Shown: positions 1 to 9,623 of the stretch, one piece after another | Layout: each line of letters starts with the position of its first letter | How positions within the stretch are numbered: position 1 is the first letter of the stretch | NCBI RefSeq assembly: GCF_001427635.1 | Contig: NZ_LMHA01000002.1 | Coordinates: 434,001-498,000, forward strand | Direction of reading: 5' to 3' | Length of the DNA stretch: 64,000 nt | Source of the DNA: Pseudoxanthomonas sp. Root65 | Lineage (GTDB): Bacteria; Pseudomonadota; Gammaproteobacteria; Xanthomonadales; Xanthomonadaceae | The notes under the pieces: model-generated | Databases searched by the model: none | What the model saw: the letters and a program-made list of their open reading frames with translations, nothing else | What the model was told of the DNA's origin: nothing | Position numbers and translations under genes: made by a program

Positions 1-1080
1 CTGCCGGACCGCCGCGAGCTGACCGCCAAGGTCGTCGGCAGCGACCAGCAGTACGACGTGGCGCTGCTGAAGGTGGACGCCAAGGGGCTGCCGACCGTGC
101 GCATCGGCAACTCGACTACGCTCAAGCCGGGCCAGTGGGTGGTGGCGATCGGTTCGCCGCTGGGCCTCGACCATTCCGTCACGGCCGGTATTGTCAGTGC
201 CGTCGGTCGCAGCGCGTCCCCCGAGCAGCGCTACGTGCCCTTCATCCAGACCGACGTGGCGATCAACCAAGGCAATTCCGGCGGTCCGCTGCTCAATACG
301 CGCGGTGAGGTGGTCGGCATCAATTCGCAGATCTTCTCGGTGTCCGGCGGCTATATGGGCATCAGTTTCGCGATCCCGATCGACCTGGCGATGGGGGCGG
401 TGGAGCAGTTGAAGTCCACTGGCCGAGTCAGCCGGGGCCAATTGGGCGTGATCGTCGAGCCGCTGGATGCGGCCAAGGCGCGCGGCCTGAACGTCCCCGA
501 TGCCCGCGGTGCCTTGGTCAATCAGGTGCTTGCAGGAAGCCCTGCCGGCAAGGCGGGTATCGAGATTGGCGACGTGATCACGTCGTTCAACGGGGCTCCG
601 ATCAACCAGTCCAGTGATCTTCCGCCGCTGGTCGGCGTGCTGACCCCGGGAACCAAGGCCAAGGTGACGCTGGTACGTGATGGAAAACCGCGTGAGGTCA
701 CGGTTACGCTGACCGAGCTGGATGAGGGCCAGGCGGTGGGAGGTACCGGTGCCACTCCCTCGCCGAATGCGCCGCCCGCGACATCGGGAGGCAATCCGCT
801 GGGTATCGTCAGTCAAGCGCTGGATGCCAATACCCGCAAGCAGCTGGGTATCGAGGGCAATGACGGCGTACTGGTGACCCGTATCAATGATGCCGCGACC
901 CGTGAGTCCGGCCTGGTGGGCGGTGACGTGATCCTGCAGGTAGGCCGGGCCAAGGTGAACAGTCCCGCCGCGCTGGATCGTGAGCTAGCCGGCGTGAAGC
1001 CGGGTGACACCGTCATGCTGCTGGTCCGCAGCCGGGGCGGGGTGACGCGCTTCCTCGCGGTGACCGTGGAAAAGGGCTGA
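1..1080 (+). CDS. mucD: MucD/DegP-type periplasmic serine protease (5' truncated by window edge)
   Basis: Do-family (HtrA) serine endopeptidase that degrades or refolds misfolded envelope proteins. The reading frame is open from base 1, so the signal peptide and catalytic His lie outside the window; 359 residues remain. Visible are the catalytic Asp in YDVALLK (residue 19 of the fragment), the catalytic Ser in the GNSGGPL motif (residue 93), and two PDZ domains at about 140-230 and 265-355. The context mucD-lepA-lepB is the usual order in Xanthomonadaceae and pseudomonads, where the gene follows the algU/rpoE-mucAB envelope-stress operon. That is why I use mucD rather than degP. Family assignment is firm; the exact paralogue name is inferred from gene order. 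Confidence 0.93.
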   Translation: MPDRRELTAKVVGSDQQYDVALLKVDAKGLPTVRIGNSTTLKPGQWVVAIGSPLGLDHSVTAGIVSAVGRSASPEQRYVPFIQTDVAINQGNSGGPLLNTRGEVVGINSQIFSVSGGYMGISFAIPIDLAMGAVEQLKSTGRVSRGQLGVIVEPLDAAKARGLNVPDARGALVNQVLAGSPAGKAGIEIGDVITSFNGAPINQSSDLPPLVGVLTPGTKAKVTLVRDGKPREVTVTLTELDEGQAVGGTGATPSPNAPPATSGGNPLGIVSQALDANTRKQLGIEGNDGVLVTRINDAATRESGLVGGDVILQVGRAKVNSPAALDRELAGVKPGDTVMLLVRSRGGVTRFLAVTVEKG

Positions 1081-1106
1081 CAGCCCGTCCGCGATTGCTT
1101 TAGCGT

Positions 1107-1134
1107 CCATCGCTCCGTCCTGGCGGGGCGATGG
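1107..1134 (+). terminator. Hairpin after mucD, terminator-like
   Basis: An 11-bp stem with one G-U pair (CCATCGCTCCG with CGGGGCGATGG) and a 6-nt loop lies 27 bp after the mucD stop. Only a weak T-rich stretch (catttc) follows, so intrinsic termination is possible but not certain. Confidence 0.4.
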
Positions 1135-1235
1135 CATTTCGCGGCTCGGTCAAGCCGGGACGGCAAGCCCGCCCGCCGTCCGTGCGATAATGTCCCGCTA
1201 TTCCTGACGACCGCACAGGCCGCCGCGCACTCCCC

Positions 1236-3044
1236 ATGTCTTCCGATTCCATGCGGAATATCCGCAACTTCTCCATCATCGCGCACGTCGACCACGGCAA
1301 GTCGACCCTGGCCGACCGCATCATCCAGCTCTGTGGCGGCCTCGAGGCGCGCGAGATGGAAGCGCAGGTGCTCGACTCCAATCCCATCGAGCGCGAGCGC
1401 GGCATCACCATCAAGGCCCAGTCCGTGTCCCTCCCGTACAAGGCCAAGGACGGGCAGGTCTACCAGCTCAACTTCATCGACACCCCCGGCCACGTCGACT
1501 TCTCCTACGAAGTCAGCCGCTCGCTGGCCGCCTGCGAAGGCGCGCTGCTGGTCGTGGACGCCGCCCAGGGCGTGGAAGCCCAGTCGGTCGCCAACTGCTA
1601 CACCGCGGTGGAGCAGGGCCTGGAAGTGGTGCCGGTGCTCAACAAGATCGACCTGCCCACCGCCGACATCGAGCGTGCCAAGCGGGAAATCGAGGCCGTC
1701 ATCGGCATCGACGCGGAAGATGCCGTCGCCGTCAGCGCGAAGACGGGCCTCAATGTCGACCTGGTGCTGGAGGCCATCGTCCAGCGCATCCCGCCGCCGC
1801 AGCCGCGCGACACCGACAAGCTGCAGGCGCTGATCATCGACTCGTGGTTCGACAACTACCTGGGCGTGGTCTCGCTGGTGCGCGTGATGCAGGGCGAGAT
1901 CGGGCCGAAGAGCAAGATCCTGGTGATGTCCACCGGCCGCACCCACGAGGTGGACAAGGTCGGCGTGTTCACTCCCAAGCGCAAGGAGCTGAAGAAGCTC
2001 GGCGCCGGCGAGGTGGGCTGGATCACCGCCAGCATCAAGGACGTCCACGGCGCGCCCGTCGGCGACACCCTTACCCTCGCGGCCGACCCGGCGCCGGGCC
2101 CGCTGCCGGGCTTTCAGGAGATGCAGCCGCGCGTGTTCGCCGGCCTGTTCCCGGTCAATGCCGAGGATTACCCGGCCCTGCGCGAGGCGCTGGAGAAGCT
2201 GCGCCTGAACGACGCCGCGTTGCGGTTCGAACCGGAAAGCTCTGAGGCCATGGGCTTCGGCTTCCGCTGTGGCTTCCTCGGCATGCTGCACATGGAGATC
2301 GTGCAGGAGCGCCTGGAGCGCGAGTACGACCTGGACCTGATCAGCACCGCCCCGACCGTGGTGTATGAAGTCCTCAGGACCGATGGCACGGTGCTCTCGC
2401 TGGACAATCCGGCCAAACTGCCGCAGTCCAACCTGATCGAAGAGGTGCGCGAGCCCATCATCCGCGCCAACATCCTCACCCCGGAAACCTACATCGGCGC
2501 GATCATCAAGCTGTGCGAGGAAAAGCGCGGCGCGCAGATCGGCATCCAGTACCTGGCCAGCCAGGTGCAGATCAGCTACGAGCTGCCGATGGCCGAAGTG
2601 GTACTGGATTTCTTCGACAAGCTGAAGTCGGTCAGCCGCGGCTATGCGTCGCTGGACTACTCGTTCCTGCGCTTCCAGGCCGGACCGTTCGTGCGCCTGG
2701 ATACGCTGATCAACGGCGACAAGGTCGATGCCCTCAGCCTGATCGTGCACCGCAGCCACGCCGACCGGCGCGGACGCGAGCTGTGCGAGAAGATGAAGGA
2801 GCTGATCCCGCGGCAGATGTTCGACGTGGCGATCCAGGCCGCCGTGGGCTCGCAGATCATCGCGCGCAGCACGGTCAAGGCCATGCGCAAGAACGTGTTG
2901 GCCAAGTGCTATGGTGGCGACATCACCCGCAAGAAGAAGCTCCTCGAGAAGCAGAAAGAGGGCAAGAAGCGGATGAAGCAGGTGGGCCGCGTGGAGATTC
3001 CGCAGGAGGCCTTCCTCGCGGTGCTGCAGGTGGACAGCAAGTAG
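1236..3044 (+). CDS. lepA: Elongation factor 4 (LepA), ribosome-associated GTPase
   Basis: Translational GTPase that binds stalled or stressed ribosomes. The 602-residue length matches the family (about 600). The P-loop AHVDHGKST is at residues 16-24, followed by the switch motif [13 protein letters not shown] and NKID. The LepA-specific C-terminal domain ends in a lysine-rich tail ([16 protein letters not shown]). The ATG at 1236 gives the MSSDSMRN start recalled from Xanthomonas homologues. An in-frame ATG at 1251 (MRNIRNF) matches the shorter E. coli N-terminus, so either is possible. It lies between mucD and lepB in the same direction. A long minus-strand open frame overlapping it is only a coding shadow. 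Confidence 0.98.
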   Translation: MSSDSMRNIRNFSIIAHVDHGKSTLADRIIQLCGGLEAREMEAQVLDSNPIERERGITIKAQSVSLPYKAKDGQVYQLNFIDTPGHVDFSYEVSRSLAACEGALLVVDAAQGVEAQSVANCYTAVEQGLEVVPVLNKIDLPTADIERAKREIEAVIGIDAEDAVAVSAKTGLNVDLVLEAIVQRIPPPQPRDTDKLQALIIDSWFDNYLGVVSLVRVMQGEIGPKSKILVMSTGRTHEVDKVGVFTPKRKELKKLGAGEVGWITASIKDVHGAPVGDTLTLAADPAPGPLPGFQEMQPRVFAGLFPVNAEDYPALREALEKLRLNDAALRFEPESSEAMGFGFRCGFLGMLHMEIVQERLEREYDLDLISTAPTVVYEVLRTDGTVLSLDNPAKLPQSNLIEEVREPIIRANILTPETYIGAIIKLCEEKRGAQIGIQYLASQVQISYELPMAEVVLDFFDKLKSVSRGYASLDYSFLRFQAGPFVRLDTLINGDKVDALSLIVHRSHADRRGRELCEKMKELIPRQMFDVAIQAAVGSQIIARSTVKAMRKNVLAKCYGGDITRKKKLLEKQKEGKKRMKQVGRVEIPQEAFLAVLQVDSK

Positions 3045-3060
3045 CGTTTTCCTTCTCCTT

Positions 3061-3176
3061 GCGGGAGGAGGTGGCGCGTAGCGCCGGATGAGGGTACGGC
3101 GAAGTCCGCGAAGCCGTCAGTGCGTGGACTTCGCCGTACCCTCACCCCAACCCCTCTCCCGGCGGGAGAGGGGCCC
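3061..3176. repeat. Composite palindromic intergenic repeat between lepA and lepB
   Basis: The gap holds a perfect 19-bp inverted repeat (3089-3107 with 3125-3143, core GGGTACGGCGAAGTCC). It is followed by a perfect 10-bp hairpin (3151-3160 with 3164-3173, CCCCTCTCCC/GGGAGAGGGG). The motif CCCTCACCCCAACCCCTCTC is a common intergenic element in Xanthomonadaceae, and a relative lies at 49327-49510. In this position the RNA could form stable hairpins just ahead of the lepB ribosome-binding site. Confidence 0.75.
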
Positions 3177-3191
3177 TTCAACGGAGTGTGT

Positions 3192-3992
3192 ATGGTCTGG
3201 TTTGAAACGATCCTCGTGGTGCTTACCCTGCTGACCGGCGTGGTGTGGCTGGCCGACAGGCTGTTCCTGGCCAAGCGCCGCCAGGCCAGGGGAGGGCTGC
3301 TGGACGAGGAGCCCGTGCTGGTCGACTACTCGCGCGCGTTCTTCCCGGTCCTGGCCGTGGTGCTGGTGCTGCGCAGCTTCATCGCCGAGCCTTACAAGAT
3401 CCCATCCAGCTCGATGATGCCGAACCTGCTGATCGGCGACTTCATTCTGGTCAACAAGTTCTCCTACGGCCTGCGCCTGCCGATCAACAACCGCAAGTTC
3501 CTGGCCATCGGCGAGCCCAAGCGCGGCGACGTGGTGGTGTTCAAGCCGCCGCACGACCCGGAGAACAACTGGATCAAGCGCGTGATCGGCTTGCCGGGCG
3601 ACCGCGTGGGTTTCCATGGAGACACCGTCTACATAAACGGCCAGCCGCTGACCTACGAGAAGATGGGCAGCTACGTGGGGCATGGCAGTGGCGCCGGCGA
3701 GACCGGGGCCGCCCTGTTGCGCGAAAACCTGCCCGGGCGCCCGCATACCGTGCTGGAATGGCTGGACCGCAGCCGTCCGGAGGGACAGGGCGACTGGGTG
3801 GTCCCGCAGGGCCAGTATTTCGTCATGGGCGACAATCGGGATAATAGCGAGGACAGCCGCTTCTGGACCCAGACCCATTTCCTGCCCGAGCAGAACCTGC
3901 GCGGGAAGGCGTTCCTGGTCTGGCTGAACTGCGAGGGCTGGTTCTGCAAGAATGGCTTCGATGCCTCGCGCATCGGCAACGGCATCGAGTGA
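3192..3992 (+). CDS. lepB: Signal peptidase I
   Basis: Membrane-bound peptidase that removes Sec and Tat signal peptides on the periplasmic face. The ATG at 3192 follows a GGAG 5 nt upstream and gives 266 residues. An upstream in-frame GTG at 3120 would translate the intergenic repeat and is unlikely. Two N-terminal membrane segments (about residues 3-24 and 50-64) precede PSSSMMP with catalytic Ser74, the general-base Lys129 in WIKRVIGLPGD, and the conserved GDNRDNSEDSRFW box. This is the family catalytic dyad and is complete. Its place after lepA is the standard lepA-lepB pairing. Confidence 0.97.
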   Translation: MVWFETILVVLTLLTGVVWLADRLFLAKRRQARGGLLDEEPVLVDYSRAFFPVLAVVLVLRSFIAEPYKIPSSSMMPNLLIGDFILVNKFSYGLRLPINNRKFLAIGEPKRGDVVVFKPPHDPENNWIKRVIGLPGDRVGFHGDTVYINGQPLTYEKMGSYVGHGSGAGETGAALLRENLPGRPHTVLEWLDRSRPEGQGDWVVPQGQYFVMGDNRDNSEDSRFWTQTHFLPEQNLRGKAFLVWLNCEGWFCKNGFDASRIGNGIE

Positions 3993-4022
3993 TCGATCAA
4001 CGCTAACGGGGACGGACGGGGG

Positions 4023-4406
4023 ATGACGATGAAGCGCAAGCAGAGTGGCATGACGTTGTTGAGCTTTGTGATGGTGCTGGCCGTGGTGGGCTTTGCGGCC
4101 TACATCGCGATGCGGCTGTTCCCGATGTACCAGGAGTACTACGCGGTCAAGTCGTCCATGAAGGGGCTGGCCAACGAGGCCGGCGTGTCCGACATGGACC
4201 CGGGCCGCATCAATGAGTTGTTCTTCCGGCGCCTGGACATCAACTACGCGACCAACATCAAACCTTCGCACGTGAAGATCGAGCGTATGGAAGGCGGCTG
4301 GAACATGAAGGTCAGCTACGAAGTGCGCCGCCCGCTGGTGGGCAACCTCGACGTGGTGGGCAACTTCAACGCCGAGCAGGCGATGACGCGTCGCGGCGCG
4401 GACTAA
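4023..4406 (+). CDS. DUF4845 small membrane protein
   Basis: A 127-residue protein between lepB and rnc, in the slot occupied by DUF4845 proteins in many gammaproteobacteria. It has one N-terminal hydrophobic segment (about residues 9-30, preceded by [11 protein letters not shown]) that resembles the start of a type IV pilin-like helix, then a soluble alpha/beta tail. No catalytic motif is visible and the function is unknown. Starts at ATG 4023 and ATG 4029 are both possible; the purine-rich stretch just upstream suits either. It is probably co-transcribed with lepB and rnc, since the gap to rnc is only 4 bp. Confidence 0.85.
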   Translation: MTMKRKQSGMTLLSFVMVLAVVGFAAYIAMRLFPMYQEYYAVKSSMKGLANEAGVSDMDPGRINELFFRRLDINYATNIKPSHVKIERMEGGWNMKVSYEVRRPLVGNLDVVGNFNAEQAMTRRGAD

Positions 4407-4410
4407 GGGC

Positions 4411-5073
4411 TTGGCGGTTGACCGCATCGGTCATGTGTTCGCTGACCAGGGCCTGCTTGCGCAGGCCCTGACCCATCGCAGTGCGGGGGCACCGCACAAC
4501 GAGCGCCTGGAATTCCTCGGCGACAGCATCGTCAACTTCCTGGTCGCCGAGACCCTGTTCCAACGCTGGCCCAAGGCCGACGAAGGCGCCCTGACCCGCG
4601 CCCGCGCCGAACTAGTGCGCGAAGCCTCGCTGGCCACCATCGCGCGCCACCTGCAACTGGGCGAGCGCCTGACGATGGGGCCGGGAGAGATGAAATCCGG
4701 CGGCCACCGGCGCGACTCGATCCTGGCCGATGCGCTGGAAGCCGTGGTCGCGGCGATCTACCTGGACAGCAGTTTCGAGGTCTGCCGCGCCGTGGTACTG
4801 CCGTGGTTCGAGGAATCGCTGGCGGCGCTGCCGGTCGGGCGGCCCGAGAAGGACGCCAAGACCCGGCTGCAGGAATGGCTGCAGGGACGCCAGCGTCCGC
4901 TGCCGGTGTACGAACTGGTGTCGGAAAGCGGCGACGACCACGCCAAACTCTTCCTCGCGCGCTGCACCACGCTGGATCCGCCGCTGGCGGCCGACGGCGA
5001 GGGCACCTCGCGCCGCAACGCCGAGCAGGTCGCCGCCGCGGCGCTGCTCGACAAGCTCGATATCTCGAAGTGA
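4411..5073 (+). CDS. rnc: Ribonuclease III
   Basis: Double-strand RNA endonuclease that processes rRNA precursors and structured mRNAs. The RNase III signature [10 protein letters not shown] is at residues 30-39, with catalytic Asp and Glu in the conserved spacing. A C-terminal double-strand RNA-binding domain starts near residue 150 and ends with an Ala-rich helix. The only start giving the conserved N-terminus is TTG at 4411 ([10 protein letters not shown], 220 residues), 4 bp after the DUF4845 stop. A weak start codon and tight spacing suggest translational coupling. era follows after 9 bp, the classical rnc-era-recO order. Confidence 0.96.
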   Translation: MAVDRIGHVFADQGLLAQALTHRSAGAPHNERLEFLGDSIVNFLVAETLFQRWPKADEGALTRARAELVREASLATIARHLQLGERLTMGPGEMKSGGHRRDSILADALEAVVAAIYLDSSFEVCRAVVLPWFEESLAALPVGRPEKDAKTRLQEWLQGRQRPLPVYELVSESGDDHAKLFLARCTTLDPPLAADGEGTSRRNAEQVAAAALLDKLDISK

Positions 5074-5082
5074 GTCCTCCCG

Positions 5083-6021
5083 GTGAGTAAATCCCCCCCC
5101 TTCCGCAGCGGCAGTGTCGCCGTCATCGGTCGCCCCAACGTGGGCAAGTCCACGCTGACCAACGCCCTGGTCGGCGCCAAGGTCAGCATCACCTCCAACC
5201 GGCCGCAGACCACGCGGCACCGCCTGCTCGGCATCGCGACCTTCGCGGCGGGCAAGGACCGCCCGGCGGGGCAGATCGTGCTGGTCGACACACCCGGCCT
5301 GCACAAGCAGCAGGGCAAGTTCTCCGCCTCGGCGATGAGCCGGGTGATGAACCGAGCCGCACGCGGCGCACTGGAGGAGGTCGACGCCGCCCTGATGGTG
5401 GTCGAAGCCGGTCGCTGGGACGACGAGGACACGCTGGCCTACAACGTGTTGCGCGATGCCGGCATCCCGGTGGTGCTGGTGGTCAACAAGGTCGACCGGA
5501 TCAAGGAGAAGGCGGCGATGCTGCCCTTCCTGGCCGAGGTCGGGCAGGACCGCGCGTTCGCGGCGGTGCATCCGGTGTCGGCACTGAAGCGCAACGGTCT
5601 CGAGGCGCTGGTGAAGGACATCCTGGCCTTGCTGCCGGAGCAGCCGCCGATGTTCGGCGAGGACGAGATCACCGACCGCAGCGAGCGTTTCCTCGCCGCC
5701 GAGCTGGTGCGCGAGCAACTGATGCGCCAGCTCGGCGCGGAACTGCCGTACGCCACCACCGTCGAGATCGAGAACTTCACCACCGAGGCGTCGCCCAAGG
5801 GCGAACTGGCCCGCATCGGTGCGGTGATCTGGGTGGAGCGCGAGAGCCAGAAGGCCATCGTGATCGGCAAGGGCGGCGCGCGGCTGAAGGAGATCGGCAG
5901 CAAGTCGCGCCAGCAGATGGAGCATCTGTTCGGCCGCAAGGTCTTCCTGGAGACCTGGGTGCGCGTGCGCGAAGGCTGGTCCGATGACGAGACCGCGCTG
6001 AAGGCCTTCGGATACGAGTGA
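5083..6021 (+). CDS. era: GTPase Era, 30S assembly factor
   Basis: GTPase that binds 16S rRNA and helps 30S subunit maturation. The GTG start at 5083 gives 312 residues. The G motifs are GRPNVGKS (16-23), DTPG (68-71) and NKVD (134-137). A C-terminal KH domain carries the [11 protein letters not shown] signature that contacts the 3' end of 16S rRNA. The length is normal for the family (about 300). It sits in the rnc-era-recO operon with 9 bp after rnc and 22 bp before recO. Confidence 0.97.
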   Translation: MSKSPPFRSGSVAVIGRPNVGKSTLTNALVGAKVSITSNRPQTTRHRLLGIATFAAGKDRPAGQIVLVDTPGLHKQQGKFSASAMSRVMNRAARGALEEVDAALMVVEAGRWDDEDTLAYNVLRDAGIPVVLVVNKVDRIKEKAAMLPFLAEVGQDRAFAAVHPVSALKRNGLEALVKDILALLPEQPPMFGEDEITDRSERFLAAELVREQLMRQLGAELPYATTVEIENFTTEASPKGELARIGAVIWVERESQKAIVIGKGGARLKEIGSKSRQQMEHLFGRKVFLETWVRVREGWSDDETALKAFGYE

Positions 6022-6043
6022 GCCACCGGTCGGGCCCGGTTGC

Positions 6044-6784
6044 ATGCGCCTGAGCGATACCGCCTTTGTCCTGCATGCGCGCCCCTGGCGCGAGACCAGC
6101 CTGCTGGTGGAAGCGCTGGGCCGCGAGCACGGCCGGCTTGGCCTGATCGCGCGCGGCGTGCAGGGACCGAAGAAGCATGTCCTGCGCGCGGCCCTGCAAC
6201 CGCTGCAGCTGATCCGCCTCGATGGCGACCTACGTGGCGAACTGGCGCGACTGGTGGGCGCCGAAGCGCTCGATGCCGCGCCCCAGCCCGCCGGCGACGC
6301 CATGTTGGCCGCGTTCTATCTCAACGAACTGGTGCTGCGGCTGGCGCCGCGCCACGATCCCGTGCCCGACCTGTTCGATGCCTACGCGCGTGCACGCGAG
6401 CAGCTGCGGCAGCGTGAGGGACTGGCGTGGTCGCTGCGCCGCTTCGAGCGCGACCTGGTCGAGGCGCTGGGGTTCGGCTTCGCACTCGATTGCGATGGCG
6501 ACGGCGATCCTATCGACCCGGCCGCACGCTACCGGCTGGATCCCGAGCACGGGCCGCGACGGCTGCGCAGCGATCGCGGCCACGAAGAGCGCAGCCAGGC
6601 GGCGACCGGCCGTGCGCTGCTGGCCTTGGCCGAAGACGTGCTGCCGTTGCCCGACGACCTGGCGAGCCTGCGGCTGCCGATGCGGTCGGTGCTGGCCCAC
6701 CACCTTGGGCCGCGCGGCCTGAAATCATGGGAAATGATCGGTGAACTGGGCCGGCTGAAGCGCCCCGGCAACGCGACCGACTAG
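6044..6784 (+). CDS. recO: DNA repair protein RecO
   Basis: RecF-pathway mediator that binds ssDNA and RecR and helps load RecA. It has 246 residues with an N-terminal OB-fold ([30 protein letters not shown]) and a helical C-terminal domain. No zinc-binding cysteines are seen, as is usual in gammaproteobacterial RecO. It is the last gene of the lepA-recO run. Its stop overlaps the stop of the convergent response regulator by 4 bp (CTAG palindrome at 6781-6784). Confidence 0.94.
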   Translation: MRLSDTAFVLHARPWRETSLLVEALGREHGRLGLIARGVQGPKKHVLRAALQPLQLIRLDGDLRGELARLVGAEALDAAPQPAGDAMLAAFYLNELVLRLAPRHDPVPDLFDAYARAREQLRQREGLAWSLRRFERDLVEALGFGFALDCDGDGDPIDPAARYRLDPEHGPRRLRSDRGHEERSQAATGRALLALAEDVLPLPDDLASLRLPMRSVLAHHLGPRGLKSWEMIGELGRLKRPGNATD

Positions 6785-7491
6785 CGCCGTGAGGCCGGCG
6801 GCGCGAGCAGGCGTTCGCAGGCGGCCACGAATGCCTCGCGCAAGGTCGCGTCGGTCGGCGCGGCATGCCAGCGTGAAGCGATGTCCGCCAAGGCCGTGGC
6901 GCCGGCGAAGCCGCAGCTGGCCTGCAACCGGTGAAGCTGGGCGCGCAGCGTCGCCTCGTCTGCGCGGGCGAATGCCTCCAGGCAGGCGTTCCGCGTCGCA
7001 GGCAGCTCGGAGAGGAACAGTTGCCGCAGTGTCGCCACGTGCTCCCGGTTGCCGGCCAGGGCGGCGAGCGCCGCGGCGTCGTCCCAGTCCGGAGGCGCCG
7101 ACGGCAGGCTTCTTCCGGACCCGGCCAGCGCCGCACGTACCGCGCCCCGCAATGACTGGGCCGAGAGCGGCTTGACCAGCACATCGGCAAAGCCCGCCTG
7201 CAACAGGTGCGCGCGCGTGGCCAGGCCGGGGTCGGCGGTATGCGCCAGCGCGCACGTCGAGGCGCCGGAGGCGCGCAGCTGCCGCAACAGGGCCGCCCCA
7301 CTGCCATCGGGCAGGTTGGCATCGATCAGCCATGCGTCGAACGGTCCGCTGGCCGCCCGCGCCTGCGCGCAGTCCGCCGCGACCTGCACGTTCGCCGGCA
7401 AGCCCTCCAGTGCGGCGGACAGGAACAGCGCGCTGATCGGATCGTCTTCCACCAGCAGTATCGAGGGCATCGTGCCGTGGGCGAGGGACAT
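6781..7491 (-). CDS. Orphan receiver-Hpt response regulator
   Basis: A 236-residue protein with an N-terminal receiver domain (acidic pair in LLVEDD, phospho-acceptor Asp57 in [12 protein letters not shown], Lys in LVKPLS) and a C-terminal histidine phosphotransfer helix. The presumed phospho-His is His187 in [13 protein letters not shown]. There is no DNA-binding or enzymatic output domain, so it probably relays phosphate within a multistep phosphorelay. The kinase is not in the window. The ATG at 7491 has AGGAAG upstream; an ATG at 7470 ([10 protein letters not shown]) is the alternative. It is convergent with recO. Confidence 0.82.
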   Translation of the reverse strand: MSLAHGTMPSILLVEDDPISALFLSAALEGLPANVQVAADCAQARAASGPFDAWLIDANLPDGSGAALLRQLRASGASTCALAHTADPGLATRAHLLQAGFADVLVKPLSAQSLRGAVRAALAGSGRSLPSAPPDWDDAAALAALAGNREHVATLRQLFLSELPATRNACLEAFARADEATLRAQLHRLQASCGFAGATALADIASRWHAAPTDATLREAFVAACERLLAPPASRR

Positions 7492-7592
7492 GGTCGGGCT
7501 TCCTGCGGACTGGTCGCATCTTAGCCTCGGGAAGCGCCGCCGGTGGCCATGCGACAATGCCGCCCCGCCAAATGCCTGCAGCCTGACGCCAC

Positions 7593-8960
7593 GTGGCACG
7601 CAACCGCCCCCCCCGCATCGACAAGACCCCCTTTGAAGCCCGCATCACCGACCTGACCCACGACGGACGCGGCGTGGCCCGTCGCGACGGCAAGGCCGTG
7701 TTCGTGTCGGGTGCCTTGCCCGGTGAGCGGGTGATGGCCGAACAGACGGCGAAGAACCGCCATTTCGATGAGGCCAGGACGCTCGATGTGCTGGAAGCGT
7801 CGCCCGACCGCGTCACGCCGCGCTGCCCGCATTTCGGCACCTGCGGCGGCTGCGTGCTGCAGCATCTGGACGAAACGCGGCAGATCGAAGCCAAGCAGCG
7901 CGTGCTGCTGGACAACCTGGAGCGCATCGGCCATGTGACGCCGAAGACCGTGCTGCCGCCGCTGACGGGCGCCGCATGGGGATATCGCCGCAAGGGCCGA
8001 TTCTCGGTGCGCCGGGTCAACAAGAAGGACAAGACCCTGGTCGGTTTCCGCGAACAGGATCCACGCTTCGTGGCCGACCTGTCCGAATGCCATACCGTCA
8101 TCCCGCAGATCGGTAGCCGGGTGGCCGATCTCGCCGCGCTGGTCGACAGCCTGGACGCACGCGAACACATCCCGCAGATCGAGTTCATCGCCGGTGACGC
8201 GCGTGCCGACTTCAGCGGTATCGCTCTGGTGTTCCGCCACCTGCAGCCGCTGGGCGACGACGACCGCGCCAGGCTCGTCGCGTTTGCCCAGGCCAGCGGC
8301 TTCGCACTCTTTCTGCAGCCGGGCGGGCTGGAAAGCGTGCATCCGCTCTGGCCCGAGGCCCCGCAGCTGGCATTCGCGCTGGCACCGTGGGACGTGTCGC
8401 TGGCCTTCCGTCCGCTGGATTTCATCCAGGTCAATGCCGCGCTCAACGAGAAGATGATCGCGCGCACCTTCGAACTGCTCGATCCGCAGCCGCAGGACCG
8501 CGTGCTGGACCTGTTCTGCGGCCTCGGCAACTTCACCCTGCCGATGGCGCGCCTGGTGGGCGAAGTGGTCGGTGTGGAAGGCGATGCCGGGCTGGTGGCG
8601 CGTGCGCGCGACAACGCGCAGCGCAACGCCCTGCCGAACGCGCAGTTCCATGCCGCCGACCTGACCCAGGACCAGCGCGGCACGGCGTGGATGCGGCAGG
8701 GCCCCTCGACAGGGCTCGGGACAGGCTTCAACAAGCTGCTGCTGGACCCGCCACGTTCCGGCGCCATCGAGGTGCTGCAGCAACTGCCACTGAAACAGTT
8801 CGACCGTATCGTCTACGTCAGCTGCCATCCTGGTTCGCTGGCGCGCGACGCGGGTTATCTGGTCAACGAGCAGGGATATTCGCTTGTTTCTGCAGGGGTG
8901 ATGGATATGTTCCCGCATACCGCACACGTCGAGTCCATCGCCTTGTTTGAACGGCTGTGA
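7593..8960 (+). CDS. rlmD: 23S rRNA (uracil-1939-C5)-methyltransferase
   Basis: SAM-dependent enzyme that makes m5U1939 in 23S rRNA. It has 455 residues from a GTG start. An N-terminal TRAM domain (about 12-70) is followed by four Fe-S cysteines (CPHFGTCGGC). The Rossmann SAM site is DLFCGLGNFTLP. The catalytic Cys is in VSCHPGSLARD, and the substrate motif is LLLDPPRSGA. Just before that motif the protein carries eight extra residues (GPSTGLGT) encoded by a repeat-like 24-bp segment near 8701-8724; see findings. All catalytic motifs are intact, so the gene is probably functional. It is divergent from the receiver-Hpt gene. Confidence 0.96.
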   Translation: MARNRPPRIDKTPFEARITDLTHDGRGVARRDGKAVFVSGALPGERVMAEQTAKNRHFDEARTLDVLEASPDRVTPRCPHFGTCGGCVLQHLDETRQIEAKQRVLLDNLERIGHVTPKTVLPPLTGAAWGYRRKGRFSVRRVNKKDKTLVGFREQDPRFVADLSECHTVIPQIGSRVADLAALVDSLDAREHIPQIEFIAGDARADFSGIALVFRHLQPLGDDDRARLVAFAQASGFALFLQPGGLESVHPLWPEAPQLAFALAPWDVSLAFRPLDFIQVNAALNEKMIARTFELLDPQPQDRVLDLFCGLGNFTLPMARLVGEVVGVEGDAGLVARARDNAQRNALPNAQFHAADLTQDQRGTAWMRQGPSTGLGTGFNKLLLDPPRSGAIEVLQQLPLKQFDRIVYVSCHPGSLARDAGYLVNEQGYSLVSAGVMDMFPHTAHVESIALFERL

Positions 8961-9057
8961 TTCGTGATTCGCAAGAGCGGACTTTGTACTGCTCCGGGTG
9001 GTGAAGTTGTCATCCAGTTCGCGTCAATCACCTATCACTAATCACGAATCACGAATC
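8959..9057. repeat. 13-bp perfect inverted repeat bracketing the rlmD-CYTH gap
   Basis: GATTCGTGATTCG at 8959-8971, overlapping the rlmD stop, is the exact reverse complement of CGAATCACGAATC at 9045-9057, just before the next start codon. The arms are themselves built of a repeated ATTCGTG/CACGAAT word. This may be a REP-like end pair or a weak terminator. Confidence 0.5.
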
Positions 9058-9059
9058 CC

Positions 9060-9554
9060 ATGGCTCTAGAGATCGAACGGAAATTCCTGGTGACCGGCGA
9101 GGGCTGGCGCGCCGCCGCGCACGCGGTGGTGCCGATGGCGCAGGGCTACATCAACGACATGGGTGCGATGGATCGCGGCGAGCAGAAGGCATCGGTGCGC
9201 GTGCGCATCCAGGGCGAGGAGGCCTACCTGAACCTGAAATCGCGCGAACTCGGGCACACCCGGCAGGAGTTCGACTACCCCATTCCGGTGGACGATGCGC
9301 GCGCGCTGCTGGCGCTGTGCGTGGGGGGGCTGGTCGACAAGCGTCGCCATCTGGTGCGCCATGCCGGGCACCTGTGGGAAGTGGATGAGTTTCTCGGCGA
9401 CAACGCAGGATTGGTGGTGGCGGAGATCGAGCTCGATCACGCTGACGAAGCCTTCGAGCGGCCCGACTGGCTGGCGGGCGAAGTCACCGACGATCTGCGT
9501 TACTACAACCTGGCGCTCGCCAGCCGCCCCTATCGAAACTGGCCGCGGGATTGA
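9060..9554 (+). CDS. CYTH domain protein (triphosphate tunnel metalloenzyme)
   Basis: A 164-residue single-domain CYTH protein. The N-terminal EIERKFLV is the hallmark ExExK motif. It is followed by alternating Arg/Lys and Glu strands (VRVRIQ, YLNLKSRE, VDEFLGDNAGLVVAEIEL) that form the charged tunnel. Bacterial members hydrolyse inorganic triphosphate or other triphosphates with Mg2+ or Mn2+; the substrate cannot be deduced here. It starts at ATG 9060 in a gap bracketed by a short inverted repeat. Confidence 0.88.
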   Translation: MALEIERKFLVTGEGWRAAAHAVVPMAQGYINDMGAMDRGEQKASVRVRIQGEEAYLNLKSRELGHTRQEFDYPIPVDDARALLALCVGGLVDKRRHLVRHAGHLWEVDEFLGDNAGLVVAEIELDHADEAFERPDWLAGEVTDDLRYYNLALASRPYRNWPRD

Positions 9555-9623
9555 GTCCGCAGTAGGCGCATCCGGCGGTGGCACGCGCGCGTAGGAGCCG
9601 CTACGTAACTGCCATCCCGATCC

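Noticed and set aside
813..2759. Long minus-strand open frame opposite mucD and lepA
   Set aside because: High-GC antisense shadow of lepA, with His/Gln/Leu-rich composition and no domain; lepA is unmistakable on the plus strand.
9555..9623. Degenerate REP copy (TAGGAGCCGCTACGTAAC)
   Set aside because: Too diverged from the GGAGCGACGTAAGTCGC unit and lacking an inverted partner.
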